The translations under genes and the position numbers were made by a program. The notes beneath the pieces are model-generated. The model was not told the origin of the DNA and did no database searches. It saw only the letters and a list, made by a program, of their open reading frames with translations. 64,000 nt of DNA from DATBDM01 sp034664425 (GTDB taxonomy: Bacteria > Actinomycetota > Thermoleophilia > Solirubrobacterales > Solirubrobacteraceae): NCBI GenBank assembly GCA_034664425.1, contig JAXDHR010000136.1, forward strand, positions 1-64,000, in the 5' to 3' direction. Positions 1 through 8,798 of the stretch are shown one piece after another (the stretch's first letter is position 1; the number at the start of each line of letters is the position of its first letter).

Positions 1-2490
1 TTCACGCGCACGAGCGCGGTCGCGGATCTGCACGTGCCGCTGCGCGGCGGCACTGACATCGCCTGGCTCGGCGGGCTGATCAACCACGTGCTGCAGACGG
101 GCAGCGAGTTCCGGGAGTACGTCGTCCGCTACACGAACGCCGCGACGATCGTCAGCGAGGACTTCGAGGACACGGAGGACCTCGGCGGCCTGTTCTCCGG
201 CTACGACCCGGAGGGCGGCGACCATGGCGGCGCGTACGACCCGTCGTCGTGGCGCTACGAGGGCCTCGAGATCCAGTCCGCGGCGGGGAAGCGCGAGCAG
301 GCCCATGAGGCGAGCGGCGGTTCCGGCGGCGAGCAGTCCCACGGCGCCCACGGCGGTGGCTTCGAGCACGGGCAGCCGCCGGAGGTCGACGAGACGCTGG
401 AGCATCCGCGCTGCGTCTTCCAGATCCTCAAGCGCCACTTCGCGCGCTACACGCCGGAGATGGTCGAGCGCGTCTGCGGCGTCCCGCGGGACGTGTTCGG
501 CAAGGTCGCCGACGCGATTTGCGCGAACTCCGGGCGCGAGCGCACGACCGCGTTCGTCTACTCCGTCGGATGGACGCATCGCACCACCGGCACGCAGTAC
601 ATCCGTGCGGCCTCGATCCTGCAGCTGCTGCTCGGCAACATCGGCCGCCCCGGCGGCGGGATCCTCGCGCTGCGCGGCCACGCGTCGATCCAGGGTTCGA
701 CCGACATCCCGACGCTCTACAACATCCTTCCGGGCTACCTGCCGATGCCGCACGCGTCCGAGGGCCTGGACCTCGACGCCTACGTCGAGCAGAACACCCC
801 GCCCGGCGGCTTCTGGGGCCACACGCGCGAGTACATCGTCTCGCTGCTGAAGGCCTACTGGGGCGACGCGGCGACCCCGCAGAACGACTTCTGCTTCGGG
901 CATCTGCCGCGGATCACGGGCGACCACTCGATCTACCCGACGATCGTGGGCATGCGCGACGGCGACGTCGAGGGCTTCTTCGTGATGGGCGAGAACCCCG
1001 CGGTCGGCTCCGCGAACTCGAAGCTTCACCGGCTCGCGATGGCCAACCTGAAGTGGCTCGTGGTCCGCGACCTGCAGATGATCGAGTCGGCGACGTTCTG
1101 GAAGGACGGTCCCGAGGTCGAGACGGGGGAGATGCGCGCGCAGGACGTCGGTACGGAGATCTTCTTCCTGCCGGCGGCGACGCACACCGAGAAGAGCGGC
1201 TCGTTCACGAACACGCAGCGGCTGCTGCAGTGGCACAACAAGGCCGTCGAGCCGCCGGAGGACTGCCGCTCGGAGACGTGGTTCATGGTCCACCTCGGCA
1301 TGCGCATCCGCTCCAAGCTCGCCGCCTCCACCGATCCCCGCGACCGCGCGATCCTCGAGCTCGCCTGGGACTACCCCGAGGAGCCCGGGACGGAGATCGG
1401 CGAGCCCGATCCGGAGGCCGTCCTGCGCGAGATCTCGGGCTTCACGGTGGCCGACGGCAAGGCGGTGAGCGGCTACACGGATCTCAAGGGCGACGGGTCG
1501 ACGGCGTGCGGCTGCTGGATCTACTCCGGGGTCTACGCCGACGACGTCAACCAGGCGAACCGGCGCAAGCCCGGCTCCGAGCAGGACTGGGTCGCGGGCG
1601 AGTGGGGGTGGGCGTGGCCGATGAACCGGCGGATCCTCTACAACCGCGCGTCGGCGGACCCGGAGGGCAAGCCGTGGTCGGAGCGCAAGAAGTACGTGTG
1701 GTGGGACGCCGAGCAGGGCACCTGGACCGGCGCCGACGTGCCCGACTTCAAGGCCGACATGCCCCCGGACTACCGCCCGCCCGAGGGGGCGACGGCCGAG
1801 GACGCGCTGCGCGGCGACGAGCCGTTCATCATGCAGGCCGACGGCAAGGCCTGGCTGTACGCCCCCACGGGCCTGACCGACGGGCCGCTGCCGGCGCACT
1901 ACGAGCCACACGAGTCACCGGTCTCGAACCCGCTGTACCGCGAGCAGCAGGCGAGCCCGACGCGCGAGACCTTCGAACGCGACGACAACCGCTCCAACCC
2001 GTCCGCCGGCGAGCCCGGCGCGGAGGTGTACCCCTACGCCGTGTCGACCTACCGGATCGCCGAGCACCACACGGCCGGCGGCATGTCGCGCTTTCTGCCC
2101 TACCTGTCCGAGCTCGCCCCCGAGCCGTTCGTCGAGGTCTCGCCCGAGCTTGCGGCCGAGCGCGGCCTGGACCACAACGGGTGGGCGACGATCATCTCCG
2201 AGCGCACGGCGATCGAGGCTCGCGTGATGGTCACCGACCGGATGGTCCCGCTGACCGTCGACGGCGAGCGCGTGCACCAGGTGGGATTGCCGTATCACTG
2301 GGGCGCCAACGGGCTGGCGACGGGCGACTCGGCCAACGACCTCTTCCCGCTCGTGCTCGACTCCAACGTCCATATCTCCGAGTTCAAGGCGGCGACCTGC
2401 GACGTCCGGCCGGGTCGTCGCCCGCGCGGGCGCGAGCTGCTGGAGCTCGTCGACGACTACCGGCGCCGGGCGGCGGGGGAGGCAGAATGA
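1..2490 (+). CDS. Formate dehydrogenase catalytic (molybdopterin) subunit, 5' truncated by window
   Basis: Large subunit of a membrane-associated formate dehydrogenase, oxidising formate to CO2 at a molybdenum/tungsten bis-MGD centre. The open frame runs in from base 1, so the true start, the N-terminal [4Fe-4S] motif and the Cys/Sec ligand lie outside the window; the visible 829 residues cover the central and C-terminal cofactor-binding domains. Diagnostic stretches are LHVPLRGGTDIAWLGGLINH near the start, GGILALRGHASIQGSTDIPT around residue 220, and a C-terminal molydopterin-dinucleotide-binding domain. The stop overlaps the ferredoxin subunit start (ATGA), and NrfD follows, so the three form one operon. 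Whether the active site is Cys or Sec cannot be seen here. Confidence 0.95.
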   Translation, partial: FTRTSAVADLHVPLRGGTDIAWLGGLINHVLQTGSEFREYVVRYTNAATIVSEDFEDTEDLGGLFSGYDPEGGDHGGAYDPSSWRYEGLEIQSAAGKREQAHEASGGSGGEQSHGAHGGGFEHGQPPEVDETLEHPRCVFQILKRHFARYTPEMVERVCGVPRDVFGKVADAICANSGRERTTAFVYSVGWTHRTTGTQYIRAASILQLLLGNIGRPGGGILALRGHASIQGSTDIPTLYNILPGYLPMPHASEGLDLDAYVEQNTPPGGFWGHTREYIVSLLKAYWGDAATPQNDFCFGHLPRITGDHSIYPTIVGMRDGDVEGFFVMGENPAVGSANSKLHRLAMANLKWLVVRDLQMIESATFWKDGPEVETGEMRAQDVGTEIFFLPAATHTEKSGSFTNTQRLLQWHNKAVEPPEDCRSETWFMVHLGMRIRSKLAASTDPRDRAILELAWDYPEEPGTEIGEPDPEAVLREISGFTVADGKAVSGYTDLKGDGSTACGCWIYSGVYADDVNQANRRKPGSEQDWVAGEWGWAWPMNRRILYNRASADPEGKPWSERKKYVWWDAEQGTWTGADVPDFKADMPPDYRPPEGATAEDALRGDEPFIMQADGKAWLYAPTGLTDGPLPAHYEPHESPVSNPLYREQQASPTRETFERDDNRSNPSAGEPGAEVYPYAVSTYRIAEHHTAGGMSRFLPYLSELAPEPFVEVSPELAAERGLDHNGWATIISERTAIEARVMVTDRMVPLTVDGERVHQVGLPYHWGANGLATGDSANDLFPLVLDSNVHISEFKAATCDVRPGRRPRGRELLELVDDYRRRAAGEAE

Positions 2491-3380
2491 CGGCCGAGCT
2501 CGAGGTCCGCACCTACGGCCGCGAAGCGCGGCCCCGGATCGGCTTCTTCACCGATACGAGCGTGTGCATTGGCTGCAAGGCCTGCGAGGTCGCCTGCAAG
2601 GAGTGGAACCACGTGCCCGAGGACGGCCTCGTCCACACCGGCATGTCGATGGACAACACGCGCGGGCTCGGCGCCGACACATGGCGCCACGTCGCGTTCG
2701 TCGAGCAGCGCCGGCCGCTGGACATCTCCGAGGGCGCGCCGGACTCGTTCGTCGAGCACGCGGCGCTGCTCGACGTCGCCGAGGACCTCCAGCTGCCCGA
2801 CGAGGCGACGGGCGGCATGCGCTGGCTGATGTCCTCCGACGTCTGCAAGCACTGCACGAACGCGGCCTGCCTCGACGTCTGTCCCACCGGCGCGCTGTTT
2901 CGCACCGAGTTCGGCACGGTCGTCGTGCAGGAGGACGTCTGCAACGGCTGCGGCTACTGCGTGCCGGCGTGCCCCTTCGGCGTGCTCGACAAGCGCGAGG
3001 AGGACGGGCGCGTGTGGAAGTGCACGCTCTGCTACGACCGCCTCAAGGATGACGAGGAGCCGGCCTGCGCGCAGGCCTGCCCGACCGACTCGATCCAGTT
3101 CGGGCCGCTCGAGGAGCTGCGCGCGACCGCCCGCGACCGCGTCGCGGCGGTGATCGCGGCCGGCGAGCCCGGCGCCCACCTCTACCTCGCCGAGCCCGGC
3201 GACGGCATCGACGGCGCCGGCGCGTTCTTCCTGCTGCTCGACGAGCCCGAGGTCTACGGCCTCCCGCCGGACCCCGTCGACGTCACCCGCGACCTTCCGC
3301 GGCTCTGGCGCACGACCGCGCTCGCCGCGGGCGCGCTGCTGGCGGGGATCGCCGGAGCGGCCTTCGGAGGGCGAGCGTGA
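2487..3380 (+). CDS. Formate dehydrogenase iron-sulfur (ferredoxin-like) subunit
   Basis: Electron-transfer subunit of 297 residues carrying four [4Fe-4S] clusters. Four cysteine groups are visible: CIGCKACEVACKEWN near residue 30, CKHCTNAACLDVCPTG near 120, CNGCGYCVPACPFG near 152, and CTLCYDRLKDDEEPACAQAC near 180. A hydrophobic stretch (ALAAGALLAGIAGAAFGG) at the extreme C-terminus could anchor it to the membrane, as in FdnH. The ATG overlaps the stop of the catalytic subunit and the stop overlaps the GTG of the NrfD gene, implying translational coupling. It probably passes electrons from the molybdenum subunit to the NrfD quinone site. Confidence 0.95.
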   Translation: MTAELEVRTYGREARPRIGFFTDTSVCIGCKACEVACKEWNHVPEDGLVHTGMSMDNTRGLGADTWRHVAFVEQRRPLDISEGAPDSFVEHAALLDVAEDLQLPDEATGGMRWLMSSDVCKHCTNAACLDVCPTGALFRTEFGTVVVQEDVCNGCGYCVPACPFGVLDKREEDGRVWKCTLCYDRLKDDEEPACAQACPTDSIQFGPLEELRATARDRVAAVIAAGEPGAHLYLAEPGDGIDGAGAFFLLLDEPEVYGLPPDPVDVTRDLPRLWRTTALAAGALLAGIAGAAFGGRA

Positions 3381-4354
3381 CACAGGGGCAGACGGCGGCG
3401 AGCGGGGTCGCGCGCCGCGGCCGCGGCGGGGGCGAGCGCTCGATGGTGCCGCCCGGGGAGCCGCGCTCGTACTACGGCGAGCCCGTCGTCGCCAAGCCGG
3501 TGTGGGCGTCCGAGATCCCGGTCTACTTCTGGACCGGCGGCATCTGCGGGGCCGCCCTGCCGCTCTCCCTGTTCGCCTCGCTGCGCGGCAACGAGCCGCT
3601 GGCGCGCCGCGCCGCGGCGGTCGGACTGGGGATGGGGGCGGTGAGCCCCGTCCTGCTGATCTCCGACCTCGGGCGCCCGTCGCGCTTCCTGAACATGCTC
3701 AGGGTGTTCAAGGTCACGTCGCCGATGAGCGTGGGGTCGTGGATCCTCGCGACCACGGGGCTGTGTGCCACGCTCACCGCGGCGCGCGAGCTGCTGGGGC
3801 TCGTCCCCCGGCTCGGCCGTGCCGCGCAGTGGGCGACCGTCGCGCTCGGTCCCGGTCTCTCGACCTACACGGCGACGCTGATCGCGAACACCGCCGTCCC
3901 GGTCTGGCACGAGGCGCGCGACGAGCTGCCGTTCGTGTTCGCCGCGACGTCGGCGGCGACCGCCGGCGCGCTCGTCCTCGCCGTGACGCCGCCGCGTTAC
4001 GCCGCGCCGGCCCGGCGGCTCACCGTCGGCGGCGCGGTGCTGGAGCTCGCGCTCCTCGAGGTCATGGAGCGGCGGCTCGGACCGCTCGGCGCGCCCTACC
4101 ACCACGGGCGCCCGGCGCTGCTCGCGCGCGCCGCGAAGGCGCTCACGGCCGGCGGCGCGCTCGCCGTCGCCGTCTGCCGGAGCGGCCGCGCCGCCGCCGT
4201 CGGCGGCGCGGCGGCGGTGCTGGCGGGTGGGCTGGCCGAGCGCTGGTCGATCTTCCGCGCTGGCTTCGCGTCGGCAGAGGACCCGCGCTATACGGTCGGC
4301 CCGCAGCGCGACCGGCTCGTGCGCCGCGGCGGCCGTCCCTCGCCGCCGGACTGA
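3377..4354 (+). CDS. NrfD-like polytopic membrane subunit of formate dehydrogenase
   Basis: Integral membrane protein of 325 residues, NrfD/PsrC family. These proteins bind quinone and anchor molybdo-iron-sulfur enzymes without haem. The N-terminal ~45 residues are polar and basic, followed by several hydrophobic segments starting with VYFWTGGICGAALPLSLFAS. GTG at 3377 overlaps the previous stop (GTGA). The arrangement catalytic subunit, four-cluster subunit, NrfD indicates a quinone-reducing formate dehydrogenase in which NrfD takes the place of the usual cytochrome b gamma subunit. Side of the membrane cannot be judged because the catalytic N-terminus (Tat signal) is outside the window. Confidence 0.88.
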   Translation: MTQGQTAASGVARRGRGGGERSMVPPGEPRSYYGEPVVAKPVWASEIPVYFWTGGICGAALPLSLFASLRGNEPLARRAAAVGLGMGAVSPVLLISDLGRPSRFLNMLRVFKVTSPMSVGSWILATTGLCATLTAARELLGLVPRLGRAAQWATVALGPGLSTYTATLIANTAVPVWHEARDELPFVFAATSAATAGALVLAVTPPRYAAPARRLTVGGAVLELALLEVMERRLGPLGAPYHHGRPALLARAAKALTAGGALAVAVCRSGRAAAVGGAAAVLAGGLAERWSIFRAGFASAEDPRYTVGPQRDRLVRRGGRPSPPD

Positions 4355-4439
4355 ACCGCGCCGCGCTCGGGCGATGCGGGTGGCGCTCCACGACGGGTCG
4401 TCCCAGGCGAACCGCTGCCGGTGGGTCCGTGCAGTCGCC

Positions 4440-4883
4440 CTACGCCGGCTCGCCCTTGACGACCTTCATCGTGAACTGCGAGTTGACGCGACCGACGCCG
4501 GGCAGCTCGGCGAGCTCGTTCATGTAGAAGGCCTCGTACGCCGCGGCGTCGACGACGGCGACGCGGATGATGTAGTCCGGGACCCCGAACATCCGGCGGC
4601 ATTCCAGGACGGCGTCCATCGCGGCGATCTTGCGCTCGAACTCCTGCACGGTGGCGCGGTCCTTCTGGTGGAGCTCCACGAGCACCGCCACCTCGAAGCC
4701 GCGGCCGAGCGCGCCGGGATCGATGTCGGCGTGGTAGCCGCGGATCACGCCGGCCTCCTCGAGCGCACGGACGCGCCGTAGGCACGGGGACGGGGACAGG
4801 TTGATGCGCGCGGCGAGCTCGACGTTGGACAGGCGCGCGTTCCCGCGCAGCTGCTCGATGATGGCGCGATCGAGGCGATCCAC
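4440..4883 (-). CDS. Lrp/AsnC family transcriptional regulator
   Basis: DNA-binding amino-acid-responsive regulator, about 147 residues from the GTG at 4883 (VDRLDRAIIEQLRGNARLS), the normal Lrp N-terminus; the frame stays open to 4928 but that extension is basic and atypical. The N-terminal winged helix includes NVELAARINLSPSPCLRRVR, and the C-terminal RAM/effector domain contains GVPDYIIRVAVVD. It is transcribed divergently from azlCD with about 80 bp between, the arrangement of Bacillus azlB-azlCD, so it likely controls the exporter in response to branched-chain amino acids. Confidence 0.9.
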   Translation of the reverse strand: MDRLDRAIIEQLRGNARLSNVELAARINLSPSPCLRRVRALEEAGVIRGYHADIDPGALGRGFEVAVLVELHQKDRATVQEFERKIAAMDAVLECRRMFGVPDYIIRVAVVDAAAYEAFYMNELAELPGVGRVNSQFTMKVVKGEPA

Positions 4884-4964
4884 AGCAGGATCTTCCCCGA
4901 TCGGCCGCGCGGCGCGTCGACGACGCAAGAAATCGCCCGGCGTCGTGCTCGATCATGTCTCGGC

Positions 4965-5624
4965 GTGGGCGCCACCCGGATCACGCGCGACGCCGTCTCG
5001 ATCGGGGTGGCGACAGGCATCTACGCCGTGTCGTTCGGCGTGCTCTCGGTCGCGGCCGGCTTCAGCGTGGCGCAGACCTGCGTCATGTCGCTCGTCGCCT
5101 TCACCGGAGCGTCGCAGTTCACCTTCGTCTCCGTCCTCGGGGCGGGTGGCGGCGTCGCGGCCGGGCTGCCGCCGGCGCTGCTGCTCGCGGGCCGCAACGC
5201 CATCTACGCGCTGAGCCTGCGCGAGGTCCTACGCGGCGGGCGCCTGCGGCGAGCCGTCTCGGCGCACTTCGTCATCGACGAGTCGACGGCGATGGCCCAC
5301 GCGCAGGACGAGCCGGCCGACAAGCGGCGCGCGTTCGTCGCGACGGGTGCGGCGATCTTCGTCTGCTGGAACCTGGGCACGCTGGCCGGCGCGCTCGCCG
5401 GCGGCGCGCTGACGGACCCGCGCAGCCTCGGGCTCGACGCGATCTTCCCGGCCGTCTTCCTCGCCCTGCTGGTTCCCCAGCTCGCCACGGGCCGCCGGGC
5501 GGTGGGCGCGGCCGTGCTGGGCGCGGCGATCGCCCTCGTGCTGCTCCCGCTGGCGCCCGCCGGGGTGCCGGTGATGGCATCGGTCCTCGGCTGCGTCCCG
5601 TTCCTGCGCCGGAGGGAGCCGTGA
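4965..5624 (+). CDS. azlC: AzlC-family branched-chain amino acid exporter, large subunit
   Basis: Membrane permease of 219 residues, AzlC family (large subunit of two-component branched-chain amino acid exporters such as BrnF/YgaZ). The GTG start gives MGATRITRDAVSIGVATGIY; the first hydrophobic helices contain the family motif region SLVAFTGASQFTFVSVLGAG. About five to seven hydrophobic segments are visible. The stop overlaps the GTG of azlD. Substrate (Val/Leu/Ile or azaleucine, methionine) is inferred from the family only. Confidence 0.9.
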   Translation: MGATRITRDAVSIGVATGIYAVSFGVLSVAAGFSVAQTCVMSLVAFTGASQFTFVSVLGAGGGVAAGLPPALLLAGRNAIYALSLREVLRGGRLRRAVSAHFVIDESTAMAHAQDEPADKRRAFVATGAAIFVCWNLGTLAGALAGGALTDPRSLGLDAIFPAVFLALLVPQLATGRRAVGAAVLGAAIALVLLPLAPAGVPVMASVLGCVPFLRRREP

Positions 5625-5926
5625 GCTGGTGGGCCGTGCTGGCGCTCTGCGGCTGCGCGTACGCGCTCAAGGCGATCGGCCTCGCGCTCGGCGGACGCGT
5701 CCGGTCCGGCGGCGGCGGCGTTGGAGGATCGCTCGAGCTGGTCGTCGTTCCGGTGCTCGCCGCGCTGATCGTGGTCCAGACCGCGGGCGGGGATCGGGCC
5801 ATCGTCGTCGATGCGCGGCTACCGGCCGTGCTCGTCGCCGCCGTGCTCGTGTGGCGCCGGGCCCCGATCCTCGTGATCGTCCTCGCCGCGGGCGCGACCG
5901 CCGCGCTGCTGCGGCTGGTCGGCTGA
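5621..5926 (+). CDS. azlD: AzlD-family small subunit of branched-chain amino acid exporter
   Basis: Small membrane protein of 101 residues with about four hydrophobic segments, partner of AzlC. The GTG at 5621 overlaps the azlC stop (GTGA). The N-terminus SWWAVLALCGCAYALKAIG and the C-terminal helix VIVLAAGATAALLRLVG are typical of AzlD/BrnE. The pair forms the exporter; expression is probably under the divergent Lrp-type gene. Confidence 0.87.
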   Translation: MSWWAVLALCGCAYALKAIGLALGGRVRSGGGGVGGSLELVVVPVLAALIVVQTAGGDRAIVVDARLPAVLVAAVLVWRRAPILVIVLAAGATAALLRLVG

Positions 5927-5984
5927 GCGCCGACCCGCACCAGCGAGGCGCCATCCGTCCTCGCCACTACTCTGGCGCGCTGCG

Positions 5985-6584
5985 ATGCGAAGGACCTTCG
6001 GGAAGGTGATCGCCGCGACGTGCGCCGCCGCGCTGGCCGCCGCGACCGCGGCCGATGCGCGCGCCCCGGCGCCGCTGCGCGGGCCCGCGGGCCAGGTGTC
6101 GGCCTTCAGCGCATTCACGGAGACGGGCTCGCGCATCGCCTGGGTCGAGATGATGGCTCGCCGCGATCACCCCGCGCAGGCGCCGGCGTTCCCCGTGCGC
6201 GGCGCCCACGACTACGGCACCGAGGAGAATCGCTTCGGCGGCGGCCGCGGACATCGCGGGCAGGACGTCCTCGCGCGCTGCGGGCAGCCCGTCGTCGCCG
6301 CGTTCGGCGGCCGCGTGAGCGACGTCAAGTGGGAGGCGGCCGCCGGCAACTACGCCGTCGTGCGGGCCGCGAACGGCACGAGCCAGGTCTACATGCACCT
6401 GCGCGACCCGGCATCCGTGCATGCGGGCGAGCGGATCGAGGCCGGCACGGCGATCGGGCGCGTCGGCCGGACCGGCGACGCGTCGACCTGCCACCTGCAC
6501 TTCGAGCAGTGGACCGCGCCGGGCTGGTACGCGGGCGGCCACGCGATCGACCCGCTGCCGGCGCTGCGGCGGTGGGACGCCTGA
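5985..6584 (+). CDS. Secreted M23-family peptidase (LytM domain)
   Basis: Probable exported peptidoglycan endopeptidase of 199 residues. The start MRRTFGKVIAATCAAALAAA is a signal peptide with a likely cleavage after ADA. The M23/LytM domain carries the zinc-ligand motif region GHRGQDVLA (near residue 90, HxxxD) and the downstream HLHFEQW (near residue 168, HxH), with the intervening VYMHLRDPASVHAGERI typical of LytM. It is compact with no LysM or SH3 domain. All visible metal ligands are present, so it may be active rather than a degenerate activator. Confidence 0.85.
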   Translation: MRRTFGKVIAATCAAALAAATAADARAPAPLRGPAGQVSAFSAFTETGSRIAWVEMMARRDHPAQAPAFPVRGAHDYGTEENRFGGGRGHRGQDVLARCGQPVVAAFGGRVSDVKWEAAAGNYAVVRAANGTSQVYMHLRDPASVHAGERIEAGTAIGRVGRTGDASTCHLHFEQWTAPGWYAGGHAIDPLPALRRWDA

Positions 6585-6664
6585 CCTGGGCGACGGAGCG
6601 CGCCTCGACGCCGATCACCAGCGGCCTCAGCCGCGTCGCGGGCCGTGTTCGTCGTCAGCCGCGC

Positions 6665-7141
6665 CTACTTCGAGGCGGACGGGTCGAGCCGCCGCCAGTA
6701 GTACATGGCGCGCTCCTGTTCGCCCGGCTCCGTGTCGGCGAACCCGTGGGCCACGTAGAACCGCTGCGCGTCGACGTCGCCTTCGTCGACGTTGATCTCG
6801 AACGTCTCGCTGCCGCGATCACGGGCCAGGGACACGCTGCGTTCCAGCAGCGCGCCGCCGATGCCCCGCCCGCGGAGTGGCGGGCGCACGTAGAGCTCCT
6901 CGAGCAGGGCAGTGGGACCGCGGTCCCACAGCGACGGACGGAACGTGATCAGCGCGACGGCCGCCGGCGGCTCCTCGGCGAGCAGGACGATCACGTCGTC
7001 TCGCTCGAGCATCGTCCGCAGTCGCTGCTGGAGCACCTCCGGTCCGGGCGTCGGCGTGGCGAACTCGGAGTTGAAGTCGTGCAGCAGCCCCGCCGCGGCC
7101 GCGGCGTCGGTGGGACTGGCGATGCGCACAGTGGGCTCCAT
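6665..7141 (-). CDS. GNAT family N-acetyltransferase
   Basis: Acetyl-CoA dependent acetyltransferase of 158 residues starting at MEPTVRIASPTDAAAAAGLL; the frame is open to 7189 but that extension is not GNAT-like. The acetyl-CoA binding loop RPPLRGRGIGGALLERSVSL (Q/RxxGxG/A) is present around residue 95, followed by AQRFYVAHGFADTEPGEQE, the usual motif B. The substrate is unknown. It lies upstream of and in the same direction as a second GNAT gene, but a 150-bp gap separates them and they are not obviously co-transcribed. Confidence 0.85.
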   Translation of the reverse strand: MEPTVRIASPTDAAAAAGLLHDFNSEFATPTPGPEVLQQRLRTMLERDDVIVLLAEEPPAAVALITFRPSLWDRGPTALLEELYVRPPLRGRGIGGALLERSVSLARDRGSETFEINVDEGDVDAQRFYVAHGFADTEPGEQERAMYYWRRLDPSASK

Positions 7142-7298
7142 GGCGCCATTCTCGCCATCCGCGCACGGCGTGGTCGCGCCGCTGCGCAACGCGGCCCATG
7201 TCGAGGGGATCGTCGGCTAGGGAGGCGAGAACCCCGGCGATCTGGTAGCGCGAGCTGCGCCGCGCGCTGCCGCTGCTGCTGCACGGCTGAAGCGGCGT

Positions 7299-7868
7299 TC
7301 AGGCCACGACCTTCGTGACCACCCAGTGGTGCTTGCCGAGGCGACGGGTCCGCTCGAATCCGTGGCTCTCGAACATCGACACGGTGCCGTTGTGCAGGAA
7401 CGACGCGGACACCGGCCGCCCTGCGATGTCCTCGGGATAGCTCTCGACCGTTCCTCCGCCGAGCCGCGCGATCGCCTCCAGAGCGCCCCCGAGCGCGGCA
7501 GAGCCGACCCCCCGCCGCCGGTAAGCGCGATCGATGAACACGCAGGTGATCCGCCAGTCGGGAAGCGTGTCGAGGCCGGCCTCGTACGCGCGCCCGCGTT
7601 TGATGCGCGGCAGCTCATCGGTCGGGCCGAACTGGCACCAACCCACGCATTCCGGGCCGTCGTAGACGAGGGCCGCGTGCGCCCGGCCTTCCCGGACCCG
7701 CGCCTGCTTCTCGGATCGGTTCTGCGCCGGCGTCTTCGTGCGGCCGGCGCCCTCGGCGTGGAAGGCCATGCACCAGCAGCCGCCCCAGACGCCGTTGTGA
7801 CGCTCGACCAGCCGCGCGAAGTCCGGCCAGGTGGTCTCATCGAGAGCTCTCGCGGCGAAGACCGTCAT
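7299..7868 (-). CDS. GNAT family N-acetyltransferase
   Basis: Second acetyltransferase, 189 residues from MTVFAARALDETTWPDFARL. The N-terminus has the CWCMAFH cysteine-containing motif (GGCWCMAFHAEG) seen in a GNAT subfamily often annotated as YpeA-like or as hypothetical acetyltransferases. The acetyl-CoA loop is DRAYRRRGVGSAALGGALEA, and the C-terminus FHNGTVSMFESHGFERTRRL-type motif (here FLHNGTVSMFESHGFERTR) closes the fold. The ATG at 7868 fits better than the upstream in-frame GTG. Substrate unknown. Confidence 0.85.
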   Translation of the reverse strand: MTVFAARALDETTWPDFARLVERHNGVWGGCWCMAFHAEGAGRTKTPAQNRSEKQARVREGRAHAALVYDGPECVGWCQFGPTDELPRIKRGRAYEAGLDTLPDWRITCVFIDRAYRRRGVGSAALGGALEAIARLGGGTVESYPEDIAGRPVSASFLHNGTVSMFESHGFERTRRLGKHHWVVTKVVA

Positions 7869-7960
7869 CGAACGCCCGGAAGGACTACCAGAGGCCGGCG
7901 GCGACACACGGACGCGAGGCCTACGATCGCAGGAAGACCTACACGACCCGAGGAGTCCCG

Positions 7961-8791
7961 ATGGCAGCTGGCGACGTAACGGCAGACGGACGCGCGCGGG
8001 TGCTCGCCGACGGCAACGAGATCCCGCTGCTCGGCTTCGGCGTCTGGCAGGTGCCCGATGGCCGCGAGTGCGAGGACGCGGTGCGCTGGGCGCTCGAGGC
8101 CGGTTATCGCCACATCGACACCGCGCAGGCGTACGGCAACGAGGCGAGCGTCGGGCGGGCGCTGCGCGACAGCGGATTGCCGCGCGAGGACGTCTTCGTC
8201 ACGACCAAGTTCTACCCCGGCAGCAAGGACCCGGAGGCTGAGGCGCAGCGCAGCCTCGAGCGGCTCGGCCTCGACTTCGTCGATCTCTACATCATCCACT
8301 GGCCCGCCGGCGGCCCGACCTGGGCCTGGGACGGGATGCAGGGCGCGCGCGAGCGGGGGTACGCCCGCTCGATCGGCGTGTCCAACTTCAGCGTCGCGGA
8401 GCTCGATGAGCTCCTGGCGGTGGCCGCCGCCCAGCCGGTCGTCAACCAGGTGCAGTTCAGCCCGTTCGAGTACCGGCGCCGGCTCCTGGAGGCGTGCGAG
8501 GAGCGCCAGCTGGCAGTCGAGGCCTACAGCCCGCTCGGCACGGGTCGCCATCTCGATGACCGGACGGTCGCCGAGCTCGCCGATCGCCTCGGGCGGACGC
8601 CGGCGCAGGTGCTCGTCCGCTGGTGCCTGCAGCGCAACCTTGTCGTGCTCCCGAAGTCGACGCACCGCGAGCGGATCGAGGAGAACGCCCAGGTGTTCGA
8701 CTTCACCCTCCCCGACGAGGACATGGCCGCGCTCGACGCGCTCGATGGCACGGGCGCAACCGACCAGGCGCTCGAACGCAAGTGGTGGTGA
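7961..8791 (+). CDS. Aldo/keto reductase (AKR5-like)
   Basis: NADPH-dependent aldehyde/ketone reductase of 276 residues, the usual length of 2,5-diketo-gluconate reductase-type AKRs. Visible motifs: GFGVWQVPDGRECEDAV, the catalytic Asp/Tyr region YRHIDTAQAYGNEASVGRAL, the Lys in VFVTTKFYP, the His in LYIIHWPAG, and the cofactor region VLPKSTHRERIEEN. An AGGAG ribosome site sits 5-6 bases before the ATG. It is followed by a convergent TetR gene only 8 bp away. Confidence 0.92.
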   Translation: MAAGDVTADGRARVLADGNEIPLLGFGVWQVPDGRECEDAVRWALEAGYRHIDTAQAYGNEASVGRALRDSGLPREDVFVTTKFYPGSKDPEAEAQRSLERLGLDFVDLYIIHWPAGGPTWAWDGMQGARERGYARSIGVSNFSVAELDELLAVAAAQPVVNQVQFSPFEYRRRLLEACEERQLAVEAYSPLGTGRHLDDRTVAELADRLGRTPAQVLVRWCLQRNLVVLPKSTHRERIEENAQVFDFTLPDEDMAALDALDGTGATDQALERKWW

Positions 8792-8798
8792 TCCCGCC

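Noticed and set aside
519..2486. Long +3-frame open region upstream of the ferredoxin subunit start
   Set aside because: It is the shadow of the formate dehydrogenase frame, arginine-rich with no domain; only the part from 2487 is a gene.
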